NCBI RefSeq assembly: GCF_039555335.1
Contig: NC_092628.1
Span: 60,623,547-60,687,546, forward strand
Reading direction: 5' to 3'
Source: Amphiura filiformis
Lineage: Eukaryota; Echinodermata; Ophiuroidea; Amphilepidida; Amphiuridae
DNA: 64,000 nt
A program made the position numbers and the translations under genes. This document shows positions 28,201 to 36,418 of this stretch, one piece after another. The notes under the pieces are model-generated. The model made no database searches and was not told the DNA's origin. It saw only the letters and a program-made list of their open reading frames with translations. The first letter of the stretch is position 1. The number at the start of each line of letters is the position of its first letter.

Positions 28201-31200
28201 GGCAATTCCATCAATTTTCCAAGAAATCATCTATTTATATGTCGAGTGATTTTCGGCAAACATGGCAAATGAGTTGAGAGAAAGGGCATAAAGAACTCTG
28301 CTTAATATCAAATGGCATATGACGTCAGAGGTTAATTTTATATATTGAAAGTCAAAGGAAAATTGTATTGTTGTTATGTGTGGGTAAAGCGTATTTGGCG
28401 TAGTAATTTCGGGAGTAATTTGCCGCTTTCTGCGTCTGATTTTGTGGTATACATTTCAAGTGGAATTGGATGCAGGATCTTTGATGCATGCATCCGTGGG
28501 CACAAGATACTAATGGGGTTGTTTCCGATTCAGTCAGTTGATACAATGATTCAAAACATGATCCCAATTTTACGGGTTCGTCGGGGGAGACAGTTTGACA
28601 TTTAACATGTCGGGTTTGTGGCTTGAAATTTCATAATCACACTGCTACTACCTTCATGATCACACCACGTAAGCCGTATTTCCATCCAGAGGGACTGATA
28701 TTATTAAAGTACATAGAAACCACGTTATGTAAGCAATAATCAAGTGTCAACATTTATCATGTCAGTCCAATTTTGATATCTTCACCACCATCAATACACC
28801 AAGACCTGCTTAATCACCCAAGAATTTAACGAGAAGCTATCTACTGTAGATAGCAATAGATTTGAATCAAAGTAATGCCGTATCAGAGAACAGAGAATAA
28901 ACACCAAATTGTTGCTTTGGGCGATGTCTTAGTCATTTAGGACTCTTTAATACAGGTATAGTTGTCAGTTTAATCACATTGTGGTTTTATATTATTCTCC
29001 GCTATCATTGCCTCAATATAAAGGTCTCATTTGTACAGTCTACTTCAAGTTGAAACAATGCCATGGGTGAGTCAGTCCTATGAGGGTATCCCCAATACTT
29101 GTGTCAGTAAGCATGGTAAGGGAGGATCATTTATATGTCTACCTAGCTCGGGGATAATCTTTTCATCATGTCCGATTTTGAAATCGAATCCTAGTCTTTA
29201 TTGCAAGTACTCGTTCATGCTTCTGGTAAAGTAGTTTTGTGGTTTTATTTCAAAATCTTGCCTGTATAAAGTACCTTGCTCCAGATTTAAGTGGTGTCAT
29301 GTAGAGATTCTGTCATGTTTTGTACTATAGGGCATTCTTCAATTTCTTTTATGTCGTCATTTTTAGTTTTCGAAACCAAACAGAAGCACCACATCTGTTA
29401 TATCCAATCATTCTACATGTATATGGGCTAAATGTGCCTTGAGTATATTAGATTCAGATCAAAAATGTTCCTTCCTCCTGATTCAGTTGCTTGGTTGGCT
29501 GTAATTGGTTGTACTTTAATTGGCAATGTTTTCTAGCGGCGTCAATTTAACTTGACATTACATTACATAACCATTAGGGGCATACATTACTTTTACATTA
29601 CAATCCCGGGATTACAATGTATTGGGCCTACATCAACATACTACAATATACACGCACATAACAATATACATAAATTACATTACATATCATTACATTACAT
29701 TACATTGCACTACATTACACCATATTACGTTATACACACATAACACATACATCACCAATTCACCACAATCACGAAGACCCAGCCCCATTTAAGGACCTTT
29801 AAAACAAGAACATATTTTGCAAATCACTGAAGCTGGCGACATGGGAGGGTATCCAAGATAATTAATTCCAAGTTGATAAGAAAATTCTAGGCTTTGTCTT
29901 CAGCAATTTAGTGCATCATCCTAAAAGAAATATCTCGAGGGAAATCTCGTCATCATCATAGATCCATTTTGTGGTCTACTTATCATAACAGTTGTAGTCA
30001 TCGTTGCCATATCTTATCCGGCTACAGTTGTAACAATAATCATGATGTATGTAATAATAATAAACTTGTTTACTTGGTCGTATAGGCCTACATACGCTAC
30101 CAGCATTTACTGTTATCTTCCACTGGTGCATTTCATAGGGAAATGTATAGTCTGCTCTCTTGGGCTTTATCGGGCAGATTGGCTCATGTTGATGTCTTGC
30201 CGAGAGATTACTTTCACCCCGGCTTTTAATAGTCGTCTGTCCACCTCGTCCTATGTCTGCATCTTCTTGTTGCATGTAAACTAGGGTCCATTCTCATCTG
30301 GCATGCCAGATAGCCAAACCAAACCATGTCACTTGAAGCTGTGGTGCAATACCAACTTCCTAACAATCCTAATTCCAGATCTTGTTCCTCTTCCACCGAT
30401 TTCAAGATTTCATCTGTGTATATAGGCTGTATACTGTATAGTGTTGCATGTTTTGTGTATTTGTGGGTATGTTCGTTTGACATGTTCATTTTTTGTACCA
30501 GTTTGATCTACTGTGATGCACACACAATGCATTAATATCAGATTTGATTTTGCTTCAAATTAGTTATCTGCATACAATACTGTATGTACAGTATATAATA
30601 CAATAATATAAAATAAGCATTTGTAATGGTTCTGCAATCTGCATGGAAACATATTCAAGACCTGAGAAGACCATATTCATGCAATGTTGAGACAGTGTCA
30701 GTGATCATCTTCAAACTGTTTGTTTGTTGACACTCACTTCCATGTTGGAGTTTCAGGGATAAAAGAGCAACAGAATAGCAATTCCAATAACTCTTTCTTC
30801 TTTTTTCATATTTTGTTTCACCAGGTGTGTGCGCATCACTGACACTGGCATTGGATTCCTGTCTACGATGAACTGCATGAGGGCACTTTACCTTCGATGG
30901 TGTTGTCAAGTACAGGACTTTGGACTGCAGCATCTGTACAACATGAAGAGCCTTGCTATCTTGTCTGTAGCAGGTGAGTTGAAACAAACACGTGACAAGC
31001 TCAGTGATATGCTATCTTCAAACCAAGATACATTATGATGGCACAAATGAAATGGTGCTGGCTCGAAGGTTGTTTAAATATCAGGGGCTAGGGTGCAGGG
31101 ATAATGATGGCACAAATGAAATGGTGCTGGCTCGAAGGTTGTTTAAATATCAAGGGCTAGGGTGCAGGGATAATGATGGCACAAATGAAATCGTGCTGGC

Positions 31201-32491
31201 TCGAAGGTTGTTTAAATATCAGGGGCTAGGGTGCAGGGATAATGATGGCACAAATGAAATGGTGCTGGCTCGAAGGTTGTTTAAATATCAGGGGCTAGGG
31301 TGCAGGGATAATGATGGCACAAATGTAATGGTGCTGGCTCGAAGGTTGTTTAAATATCAGGGGCTAGGGTGCAGGGATAATGATGGCACAAATGAAATGG
31401 TGCTGGCTCGAAGGTTGTTTAAATATCAGGGGCTAGGGTGCAGGGATAATGATGGCACAAATGAAATGGTGCTGGCTCGAAGGTTGTTTAAATATCAGGG
31501 GCTAGGGTGCAGGGATAATGATGGCACAAATGAAATGGTGCTGGCTCGAAGGTTGTTTAAATATCAGGGGCTAGGGTGCAGGGATAATAATTTCTTAAAT
31601 TAAAGCAATTCTGAAAAACAACATCTCAAATTTGAGTCTTGAAACAAAATTGCTCAAAATGTGCACCTTTCAGGAAAGAATTGTTTTATTTGAGTCTGGT
31701 CATTATTTTACAGTAAAAGTACAACATTTCTTACACATTTGGTCTACAGCTGACAATTTGTTACAAATGGCTAAAGCGAATTTAGGACTAGAAAAACAGT
31801 GGTAGTAGTGCATGGTTAATGCACTTTTGGTTCATCACAGTGCCCCTGGGCCTGTTCCTTAGCACCATAATTAAGTTTGTTTGCCAATCATTATCTCTAC
31901 TAGCAAACTGACCTGTAGGGATGAGTTCTTGCATTTTGATTGTATGCCCAGGCTTCTTAACAAAATATATGAGGGAATTGCACAGTAAACAATCTGCCAA
32001 GTAGACTGTCAGATTTGTAACTGCTATATAGCATCTTTTGCAAAAACCGTTTTTTATCAGGCCACTGGCCTATTACATGTATACAGCAAGTGATTCCTTG
32101 GTAAAGAACTCATGTCCCATGTGAATGGTGTGCAAAAGTATCATTCACTAGGGTCCACAACATGCTCACCTATCAGGGGCACAGTTCTTTAAATGACCTT
32201 TGAAAATTTGGGTACAAAAACTCATACTCATACTCTTATACCATTTGGTTGAGGCCATTGTGGTCCATAGTGATTATCACAAAATGATATCACCACGGCA
32301 ACTAATGCACAATGTGTTTTCTCTTATTTCTACTCATTCCAGGCTGCCCTCTGCTGACAGGAGCTGGCCTCTCTGGCTTGGCTCAGCTGAAATCCCTGGA
32401 GGAATTGGAGCTGACCAACTGCCCTGGATCATCTCCTGAACTGCTCCAGTACTTTGTGCTCAACTTGCCTAAGTGCATCATTGTCCACTAA
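724..32491 (+). CDS. FBXL16: F-box and leucine-rich repeat protein 16 (three coding exons)
   Basis: The spliced gene joins 724-1955, 30825-30973 and 32343-32491 and gives 509 aa (human FBXL16 is about 479 aa). I chose the ATG at 724: it is the first Met after an in-frame stop at 658 and has G at -3. Residues 1-120 are Ser/Thr/Asn/Pro-rich and unlike the vertebrate N-terminus. The F-box is about residues 121-168 (contains [19 protein letters not shown]). Cys-type leucine-rich repeats run from about 195 to the end, with near-verbatim family strings such as [27 protein letters not shown] and [11 protein letters not shown]. Splice sites are AG/GTAAGT, CAG/GTGAGT and AG acceptors, and both junctions keep the frame (phases 2 and 1). 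F-box proteins usually recruit SKP1-CUL1 ligases. FBXL16 is reported to be an atypical member, so substrate-receptor activity is not assured. Both the family assignment and the exon structure are strong. Confidence 0.96.
2293..2516. repeat. Small foldback repeat
   Basis: Imperfect inverted arms (GACTGAAAGTCGATGGACGTTG near 2293, partner near 2492-2516) enclose a second inverted pair: ACCAAGCTTCTGTAAAATAC near 2360 and GTATTTTACCGAAAGCTTGG near 2431. The right inner arm follows a CTGACGA, giving a hammerhead-like CTGANGA...GAAA order. No coding capacity is seen. Confidence 0.5.
2531..8688. other. Intronic DNA without recognised genes
   Basis: Short open frames here lack codon bias and similarity. 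I see only small palindromes (6735-6750, AACAACATATGTTGTT), a GAACT iteration near 6960 and homopolymer runs. Confidence 0.5.
6917..6984. repeat. CAGTT/AACTG inverted repeat
   Basis: A TTCAGTTCAGTTTA stretch is followed about 40 bp later by four tandem GAACT units, so the two can pair as a hairpin. It is flanked on both sides by AGATGTTCA, which may be a short duplication. Confidence 0.5.
8800..9430. repeat. Diverged tandem duplication, unit about 430-460 bp
   Basis: Matching words recur in order: GAAACATC (8821, 9280), ATCAAATTGTTACTTT (8885, 9337) and the module TTATCTTTCCGTATCACGG (8971, 9403). Each copy ends in the same conserved module found at 15, 16, 23 and 26 kb. Confidence 0.65.
9481..9569. 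repeat. (TTA)n/(TTG)n microsatellite
   Basis: Roughly 90 bp of TTA repeats grading into TTG repeats, directly after the second copy of the conserved module. Confidence 0.95.
9600..11197. other. Intronic DNA, nothing recognised
   Basis: AT-rich sequence with no supported gene. A C-rich run near 10501 next to GGTTACGCCCC looks like a decayed repeat fragment, but no full element could be delimited. Confidence 0.4.
11198..11542. mobile_element. Palindromic MITE with TTAA target duplication
   Basis: TTAA at 11194-11197 and at 11543-11546 flank inverted termini AGGGGTGCTACACCCC and GGGGTGTAGTACCTCC. The inner arms contain TTTTGTGCCTATTTTTGCAT and its inverted partner, and a second inverted pair GCAAGGACTACAACTA lies nearer the centre. 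It has no coding capacity. TTAA targets fit piggyBac or Kolobok-type elements. A related copy starts at 51868. Confidence 0.85.
11717..12113. mobile_element. MITE with CCCAGCAAACACAAAACG termini
   Basis: The left end ACCCAGCAAACACAAAACG and the right end CGTTTTGTGTTTGCTGGGT are inverted repeats. The inside is rich in AACGTTTT words and contains the inverted pair AATGTCGGGTTATGTAAAGG and a partner near 12025-12047. A second, partly eroded copy lies at 59635-60000. Confidence 0.85.
12114..13546. other. Intronic DNA, nothing recognised
   Basis: No gene supported. A short palindromic word pair, GTCACGGTGACGATGTGTGAC, near 12428 is the only local structure seen. Confidence 0.4.
13547..13660 (-). 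repeat. tRNA-derived SINE-like fragment (Ala-tRNA-like)
   Basis: Read on the minus strand this has a Pol III B box, GGTTCGAATCC, an anticodon-arm-like CTTGGCATGCGAGGGGTC as in tRNA-Ala, and an upstream TGGC A-box-like stretch. It ends GGTACCA. The stems do not pair as a working tRNA. A second diverged copy lies at 53216-53315, so this is a dispersed family rather than a tRNA gene. Confidence 0.6.
13661..14999. other. Intronic DNA, nothing recognised
   Basis: No gene, array or clear inverted repeat seen. Short open frames look random. Confidence 0.4.
15452..15538. repeat. (TTG)n microsatellite
   Basis: About 28 TTG units interrupted only at the ends. It creates long spurious poly-Asn, poly-Thr or poly-Leu reading frames, which should not be called genes. 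Confidence 0.97.
16177..16265. repeat. (TTA)n microsatellite
   Basis: About 29 TTA units with one CAT interruption, preceded by short CTG and GAT runs (16128-16160). It is the counterpart of the TTG array in the duplicated unit. Confidence 0.97.
16361..18580. other. Intronic DNA, nothing recognised
   Basis: AT-rich sequence with no supported gene or bounded repeat. Confidence 0.4.
18581..18720. repeat. 28-bp minisatellite, five copies
   Basis: The unit CAAACACTTAACTCCTTGTG followed by CAGTTCTC repeats five times with a strict 28-bp period and a few substitutions per unit. Because 28 is not a multiple of three, reading frames change every unit, so coding is unlikely. Confidence 0.9.
19412..19672. 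mobile_element. TA-flanked MITE (copy 1)
   Basis: The termini CGTAGAATTCCGTCTAGAAG and CTTGTAGACGGAATTTTACG are inverted and flanked by TA. Subterminal GCCTCTAAACGAGG and CCTCGTTTAGAGGC extend the arms to about 45 bp. The element is non-coding. A second copy lies at 42908-43159 in the opposite sense. Confidence 0.88.
19673..22523. other. Intronic DNA, nothing recognised
   Basis: No gene supported. A GGTTCGTGTCCCG-like B-box word on the minus strand near 22100 is too little to call a SINE. Confidence 0.4.
22524..23890. repeat. Tandem segmental repeat, unit about 857 bp
   Basis: Unit A (22524-23380) and partial unit A' (23381-23890) share AAGTTGTGTTGGCT-like starts, ACTGCTAAAGTCGAAATATA, ACCAAGGGTCATGTAA, GAAATCAGT, GTGGTGAAGTA and TGATTTCATC in the same order. 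Unit A ends with the conserved module at 23345-23382. Part of a third copy is at 25190-26095. Confidence 0.8.
25190..26095. repeat. Third copy of the 23-kb segment, split by an insertion
   Basis: It shares AGAAGATCT, CATCATTGCAACACCCGCAT, the stretch CACGATGATCTTA...AATGCGCGTGTTGTG, and the terminal module with 23050-23382. A 498-bp palindromic element (25475-25972) interrupts it. Confidence 0.82.
25475..25972. mobile_element. Long palindromic element with CACTGCAAAA termini
   Basis: The ends CACTGCAAAA and TTTTGCAGTG are flanked by TA on both sides. From 25633 to 25972 the element is a near-complete palindrome, with arms of about 170 bp. GTTTAGGAATTAAACAC-type palindromic words recur inside. 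The left 158 bp is an extra partial unit with the same start. No coding capacity. The paralogous segment at about 23266 shows the unoccupied site. Confidence 0.88.
26096..29551. other. Intronic DNA, nothing recognised
   Basis: No gene supported. Only a small hairpin CTATCTACTGTAGATAG near 28838 was noted. Confidence 0.4.
29552..29742. repeat. Degenerate TACAT pentanucleotide repeat
   Basis: ACATT/TACAT units recur through the stretch with interruptions, densest at 29660-29710. Confidence 0.8.
30226..30330 (-). pseudogene. Possible remnant of a non-LTR retrotransposon C-terminus
   Basis: The minus-strand frame reads [13 protein letters not shown] followed by [10 protein letters not shown]. 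This order (WxGHVxRMDP then RPRTRWxDD) is typical of the tail of reverse-transcriptase proteins in several non-LTR retrotransposon clades. Only about 30 residues support this, and no RT domain is seen nearby. It could be chance. Confidence 0.25.
30825..30973 (+). CDS. FBXL16: FBXL16 coding exon 2
   Basis: The acceptor is ttttgtttcaccag/G and the donor CAG/GTGAGT. The exon is 149 nt and completes Arg411, then encodes residues 412-460. It includes [16 protein letters not shown] and [17 protein letters not shown], which match the FBXL16 C-terminal LRRs almost word for word. Retention of the following intron would add about 21 residues before the TGA at 31036-31038. Confidence 0.95.
30974..32342 (+). 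other. FBXL16 intron 2
   Basis: The intron runs from GTGAGT at 30974 to the AG at 32341-32342. Its first part is occupied by the 69-bp minisatellite. The remainder holds nothing recognised. Confidence 0.9.
31037..31588 (+). repeat. 69-bp minisatellite, exactly eight copies
   Basis: Eight head-to-tail copies of a 69-bp unit starting GATGGCACAAATGAAATGG and ending GCAGGGATAAT, with only three single-base differences among them (copies 2, 3 and 5). As 69 is 23 codons, one frame stays open through the whole array (31,0xx to 31603), with 23-residue units beginning [12 protein letters not shown]. It starts 63 bp after the exon 2 donor. I treat it as intronic repeat, not as an exon. Confidence 0.95.
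32343..32491 (+). CDS. FBXL16: FBXL16 terminal coding exon 3
   Basis: The acceptor AG is at 32341-32342. The first two bases complete Gly461, and the exon then encodes the last 48 residues, including [20 protein letters not shown], ending IIVH with TAA at 32489-32491. This corresponds to the last LRR and tail of vertebrate FBXL16. Gene length and end agree with the family. Confidence 0.95.
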
Positions 32492-33180
32492 GCAGTTGAC
32501 TCAGATGACACAACTGCAATGGAGCAGAGCAACAAGCAGACAGCATCCATCGCTACTATGGTTACCAAAACTACGGTGGATAGGTGTATCAGAGAAGATG
32601 TATTTTCTAGGTTATTTAGTCACAGATGTATAGAGGAGATTCGCATTACTCCCTTTTCTTGGTGCATCATAGAGATGGATTGGAGGTATTTCCCTAGATT
32701 TGAGGAGCCATCTGTCAAAATACTTCACCATATGTTGCATGCTGAATGCAAGATACAGATTGATACACAAGCAAGTACAAGTGAATTACAATCCCCAACA
32801 TCTGGAACTACTCCAATTGTCCTCTATGAGTGAAACAAGATGGTGGGGAGGATGAGAATCTCCTTTAATATAAATATCTGTGTAGTCTATTACGGAGGTG
32901 GAGTTGTGTGTGAAATAGAAAGAAACTTACTGGAGTAATGTGACTCCTCTTTAGAACATCCACCCTTCTTGGTTTTTGTTTTGAACATTACCCAGAAAAT
33001 AACCCAACTACTTTGTATTTCACACATTGGGATTTGTGCAATATTAAATCTTTAAGTATAAGTTTAAGGGTCAATATGTAGATACTGAAAATAAAAGGTT
33101 TCATCTGTCTTGGGTAGTTTTGCTGATGAATTTTGCTCCTTGTCTTTCTAATCTTTCACATTATTCAAATAAATAAAAAC
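32492..33180 (+). other. FBXL16 3' UTR (minimal extent)
   Basis: Sequence after the stop has no conserved coding. Overlapping AATAAA signals at 33168-33177 are the first clear polyadenylation candidates. A longer UTR is possible, so the end is uncertain. Confidence 0.5.
33168..33177 (+). terminator. Candidate polyadenylation signal of FBXL16
   Basis: Two overlapping AATAAA hexamers lie about 680 bp after the stop codon. There is no direct evidence of use. Confidence 0.4.
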
Positions 33181-34908
33181 CCATTGATTGATGATACCAA
33201 TATACATAGACTTGGAATGATCTATCTGATCAGAGGAAATAACACAAAATGTCTTTGTGAACATGGCAACAGGAAATAGTACATTGGTACAGCATGTCAC
33301 AGACAGTGTACACACCACATGTACACATTGGTATTACATTGCCAAGTCAGATGAAATCAAAATAGTGTAGACATTAATAATTTAAAAGTATGTAACATAC
33401 ATGCATACAAATACTAGTAGGATGTATCAACAGAAACAATATTCATATGCCATCAGGTTTATAGTGTTATTACTCATCGTAGTAAATGATGTCAGACTGT
33501 GCAGCTGTTAACTACACTTGATCACTTTTGTATGCATATGAATGTATTAATAAATTAATGTAATAACAAATGCATGTAGCATGCGTTTCACCACTTGTGA
33601 CACTACAACATCTGATGAGATGCAACCATACATTTGAATATTGCCTTAATTTAGGAATGCTACTCTGACATAAATGCCTTTTAAATTAAGTATGTACTTT
33701 ACAAACCACAACATTAACAATGTTATTAACATCATGCAGTGATTGATCATGTCTATTTCTGTGGAGTGTTATGAAGAACTCCAGAGCCAATCTGTACATC
33801 TTAGATGTGTAAAATACAGAAAATGTGGTCAAAAGTGCTTCAAGGCAGCTGTTGACTTGGGAAAATGTGGGCCTCAAAATTGTAGGAGTTTGTTAACTGT
33901 AATCTTGAGCTGCCCTGTAATGAGCAATTCATACTGAGAGGATGACAATGATGTGAATCCATGAAAGTTGTACATCAATTAACACTTGTGTATTCAACAT
34001 CAGCAAGGCTGAAATAAAATGAGGATATTAGGAAGCGCATTCTATTCTAAGAAAACAAATTAATAAATGCTGTTTTTCATGGAAAATCCATCTTATTTCT
34101 AAGAAAATATGCAGTATTAGAAGCCTGTAGTCAGGGACATATGAAATATTCTGTATCTCAACTTGCTCCATGTTTACAAGCTACAACACAAGGTATCATA
34201 TAACCGCCATGGATCACATGCTGAAGTACATCCTCCCCTAGTAACCTTATGCTTGTATATTTAGCTTATTAACTATCAGCACATTGCTGTATAAAGAAAT
34301 TCACAAGTTTTGATAATGGTTATCAAATTTGTTTGACACAAAAGATACTTGTAGTTCCTAATTACTCTTTCTTACAATTAATATAATAAGTTCAATGTCA
34401 TGATATCAAAACAGCTATTAATCAGTCGTTTTTGCCTGTCAAATATTTCTCTTGTCTTTTCTTGAGGCAAGTGTGGCAGGGGTGAATTGATGCAGACATG
34501 TGTGCATATGCGCGAAGTAACAAGTTAATAAACACATCAGTTTCTGAGGTGGATGTGGATGCTCTGTGTGGAGGACATCACTATATCATCACACTGCAAA
34601 GTATCAAATGAGTGCATACTCCCACATGTTGGATAAAACAGCCATGCTCAGCACATGACATCCACATTCATTCATTAAAGGTCTTAATTGATGTTACAGG
34701 TGTTTCACTGAATCCTATCAATTACAAAGAATTACTCTGCAATTGATAGGATTCAATTTCACATTGTCATAGTTGTTTTTGATTTTATTGACAAAGAAGT
34801 ATCCTTTTGTAATATTATACAGTGCATTCACAAACTTGTATGTTGTGTTGCAGGTCAACAAAAATAAGAATTGACTCCTCAAAATATACATAAGGTTCTG
34901 CATGAGTA
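33181..34908. other. Intergenic DNA
   Basis: No gene. A hairpin with 15-bp arms (TGAATCCTATCAATT at about 34710 and its inverse near 34740) is the only structure seen. Confidence 0.45.
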
Positions 34909-34916
34909 CTTACTAG

Positions 34917-35086
34917 CAGGGTTCGATTTAACTTGTGTCGTGGAGCAAAATGCTCCCCATTTTGGAGAACCTGCTACACAAATATCAGCTTGTATAGCAA
35001 TATTTTACAATGTAAACATATGCTAATATTATAAGAACATCACCTAAATAATATTAATAAAGTTTTTCGAAGTAAATCGAACCCTG
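34917..35086. mobile_element. hAT-type MITE, 170 bp
   Basis: The termini CAGGGTTCGATTTA and TAAATCGAACCCTG are perfect inverted repeats. The 8-bp sequence CTTACTAG is present at 34909-34916 and 35087-35094 as a target duplication. CAGGG ends with an 8-bp duplication are the hallmarks of hAT elements. No transposase. Confidence 0.9.
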
Positions 35087-35165
35087 CTTACTAGTCTGTA
35101 ATGATCAACATGGGGGTTATTTTGGCTGTGCTAATTGATCAATTTCACGCCAAGACAAATATGTT

Positions 35166-35312
35166 TTGTCTCAAGTTGAGAGTACCGTCAGTGCATTTAC
35201 GTGGTATGGACAAACCGTATGTGTGTACACACCCTGCAGGATTAGGTTAGCGCATGTGATTCGAAACTGTCACTGCGCCTTCAAGGATGGCGTTACTCTC
35301 AACTTGAGACAA
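35166..35312. repeat. Foldback element with 19-bp perfect arms
   Basis: TTGTCTCAAGTTGAGAGTA at 35166-35184 is inverted at 35294-35312. The interior is non-coding and relatively GC-rich. Confidence 0.75.
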
Positions 35313-35890
35313 GAAATACTAGAGCCATTCACTTACTTCCATGCACTAGCAAAATAACGATGGCGATGTGTGCATGGTAAGGCTTAAAAGACCAGTGCTC
35401 ATGTACAACTTCATGATTATGCATTTATGTAGCCTAATAATTAGTCAATTGTTGATGACTTTATGGTGAAAAGTAAAGTATACTTTTGGATCTAAACCCA
35501 TTATTCTCATATTGAGCCCTACCTCATGCAGCCTTAAACCTGTGATACTGTGAGAGAGTCTAACTCAAAGCTCCCAAAGTATACTTTGTATCTCAAGTAT
35601 TGTTTAAATCATTTCTGTGCTATCAAAGTATTTTAATATATGAAAGTTATCCATACAGTTTCTTCACATTCTGTGTCATGTTTGTGTTACTAGATATGTT
35701 AGTTATACCAACTTACAACTGTTAATTCCTATATAGATATTGTAGTTGTACTTTTTCAAACTTGACTGATATATTTCAAAGGATATTATGGTTAATACAG
35801 TATTGCACAGGATTATAAATATATTTTGCAAAATGTCAGTTTTCCTTCTTTACAAATATTCAATGCCTTCAATATTTGCATCTATTTTGG

Positions 35891-35998
35891 TGTATCTTTC
35901 CTGTAAAATCCTACGTAGTGGATGGAATACAACCTGAAATTAACCAGGTATATAAATGATAAGATTTCAGGTCCAGTTTTTACAGGAAAGATATACCA
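35891..35998. repeat. Small inverted repeat
   Basis: TGTATCTTTCCTGTAAAA and TTTTACAGGAAAGATATA face each other about 70 bp apart. Confidence 0.6.
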
Positions 35999-36418
35999 TT
36001 ATTGGTTTGATCTAAAAATGTTGGATCTGTATTTATGTACATGTGTGTGTTTTGAAAAATTGCTGTAAAATACAATGCTTTGATTCACATATCTACACTA
36101 TTTGATGCTACCGCTATTAGAATTTTGTACCATTATGATTAGTAAATACTGCATCAAAGGCATAAATTGGTGAAAAATAAATAACAACAAATTTCAAGTA
36201 ACAAAAACAAAAAAGCAAACCCGTTTTAAATACCTATCTTTAAATTTGAAAGCCTCAGTCTGTGCTAAGATTGTATTCTTTAAATCGTTTCAGGAACTTG
36301 GGACAAACATACTGAAGGGATTGGAAACTCATCCTGTGCATGTATCAACTCCTGAATTACCTAGAATGCATCGGACATACAGTTAAAAATCATTCCCTTT
36401 TGGTAAAATATTAATCTA

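Larger units (their letters stand above)
1956..30824 (+). other. FBXL16 intron 1 (28.9 kb)
   Basis: The intron runs from GTAAGT at 1956 to the AG at 30823-30824. I found no additional FBXL16 exon and no convincing independent gene inside it. It is filled with inverted-repeat MITEs, tandem duplications, trinucleotide microsatellites and a SINE-like tRNA fragment, listed separately. Confidence 0.85.

Noticed and set aside
30992..31603. 203-codon open frame across the 69-bp array
   Set aside because: It is open only because the period is 23 codons. It overlaps an intron and has no family similarity, so I list it as a repeat and not a gene.
32519..32833. 104-codon open frame after FBXL16
   Set aside because: It lies in the presumed 3' UTR and has no similarity to known families.
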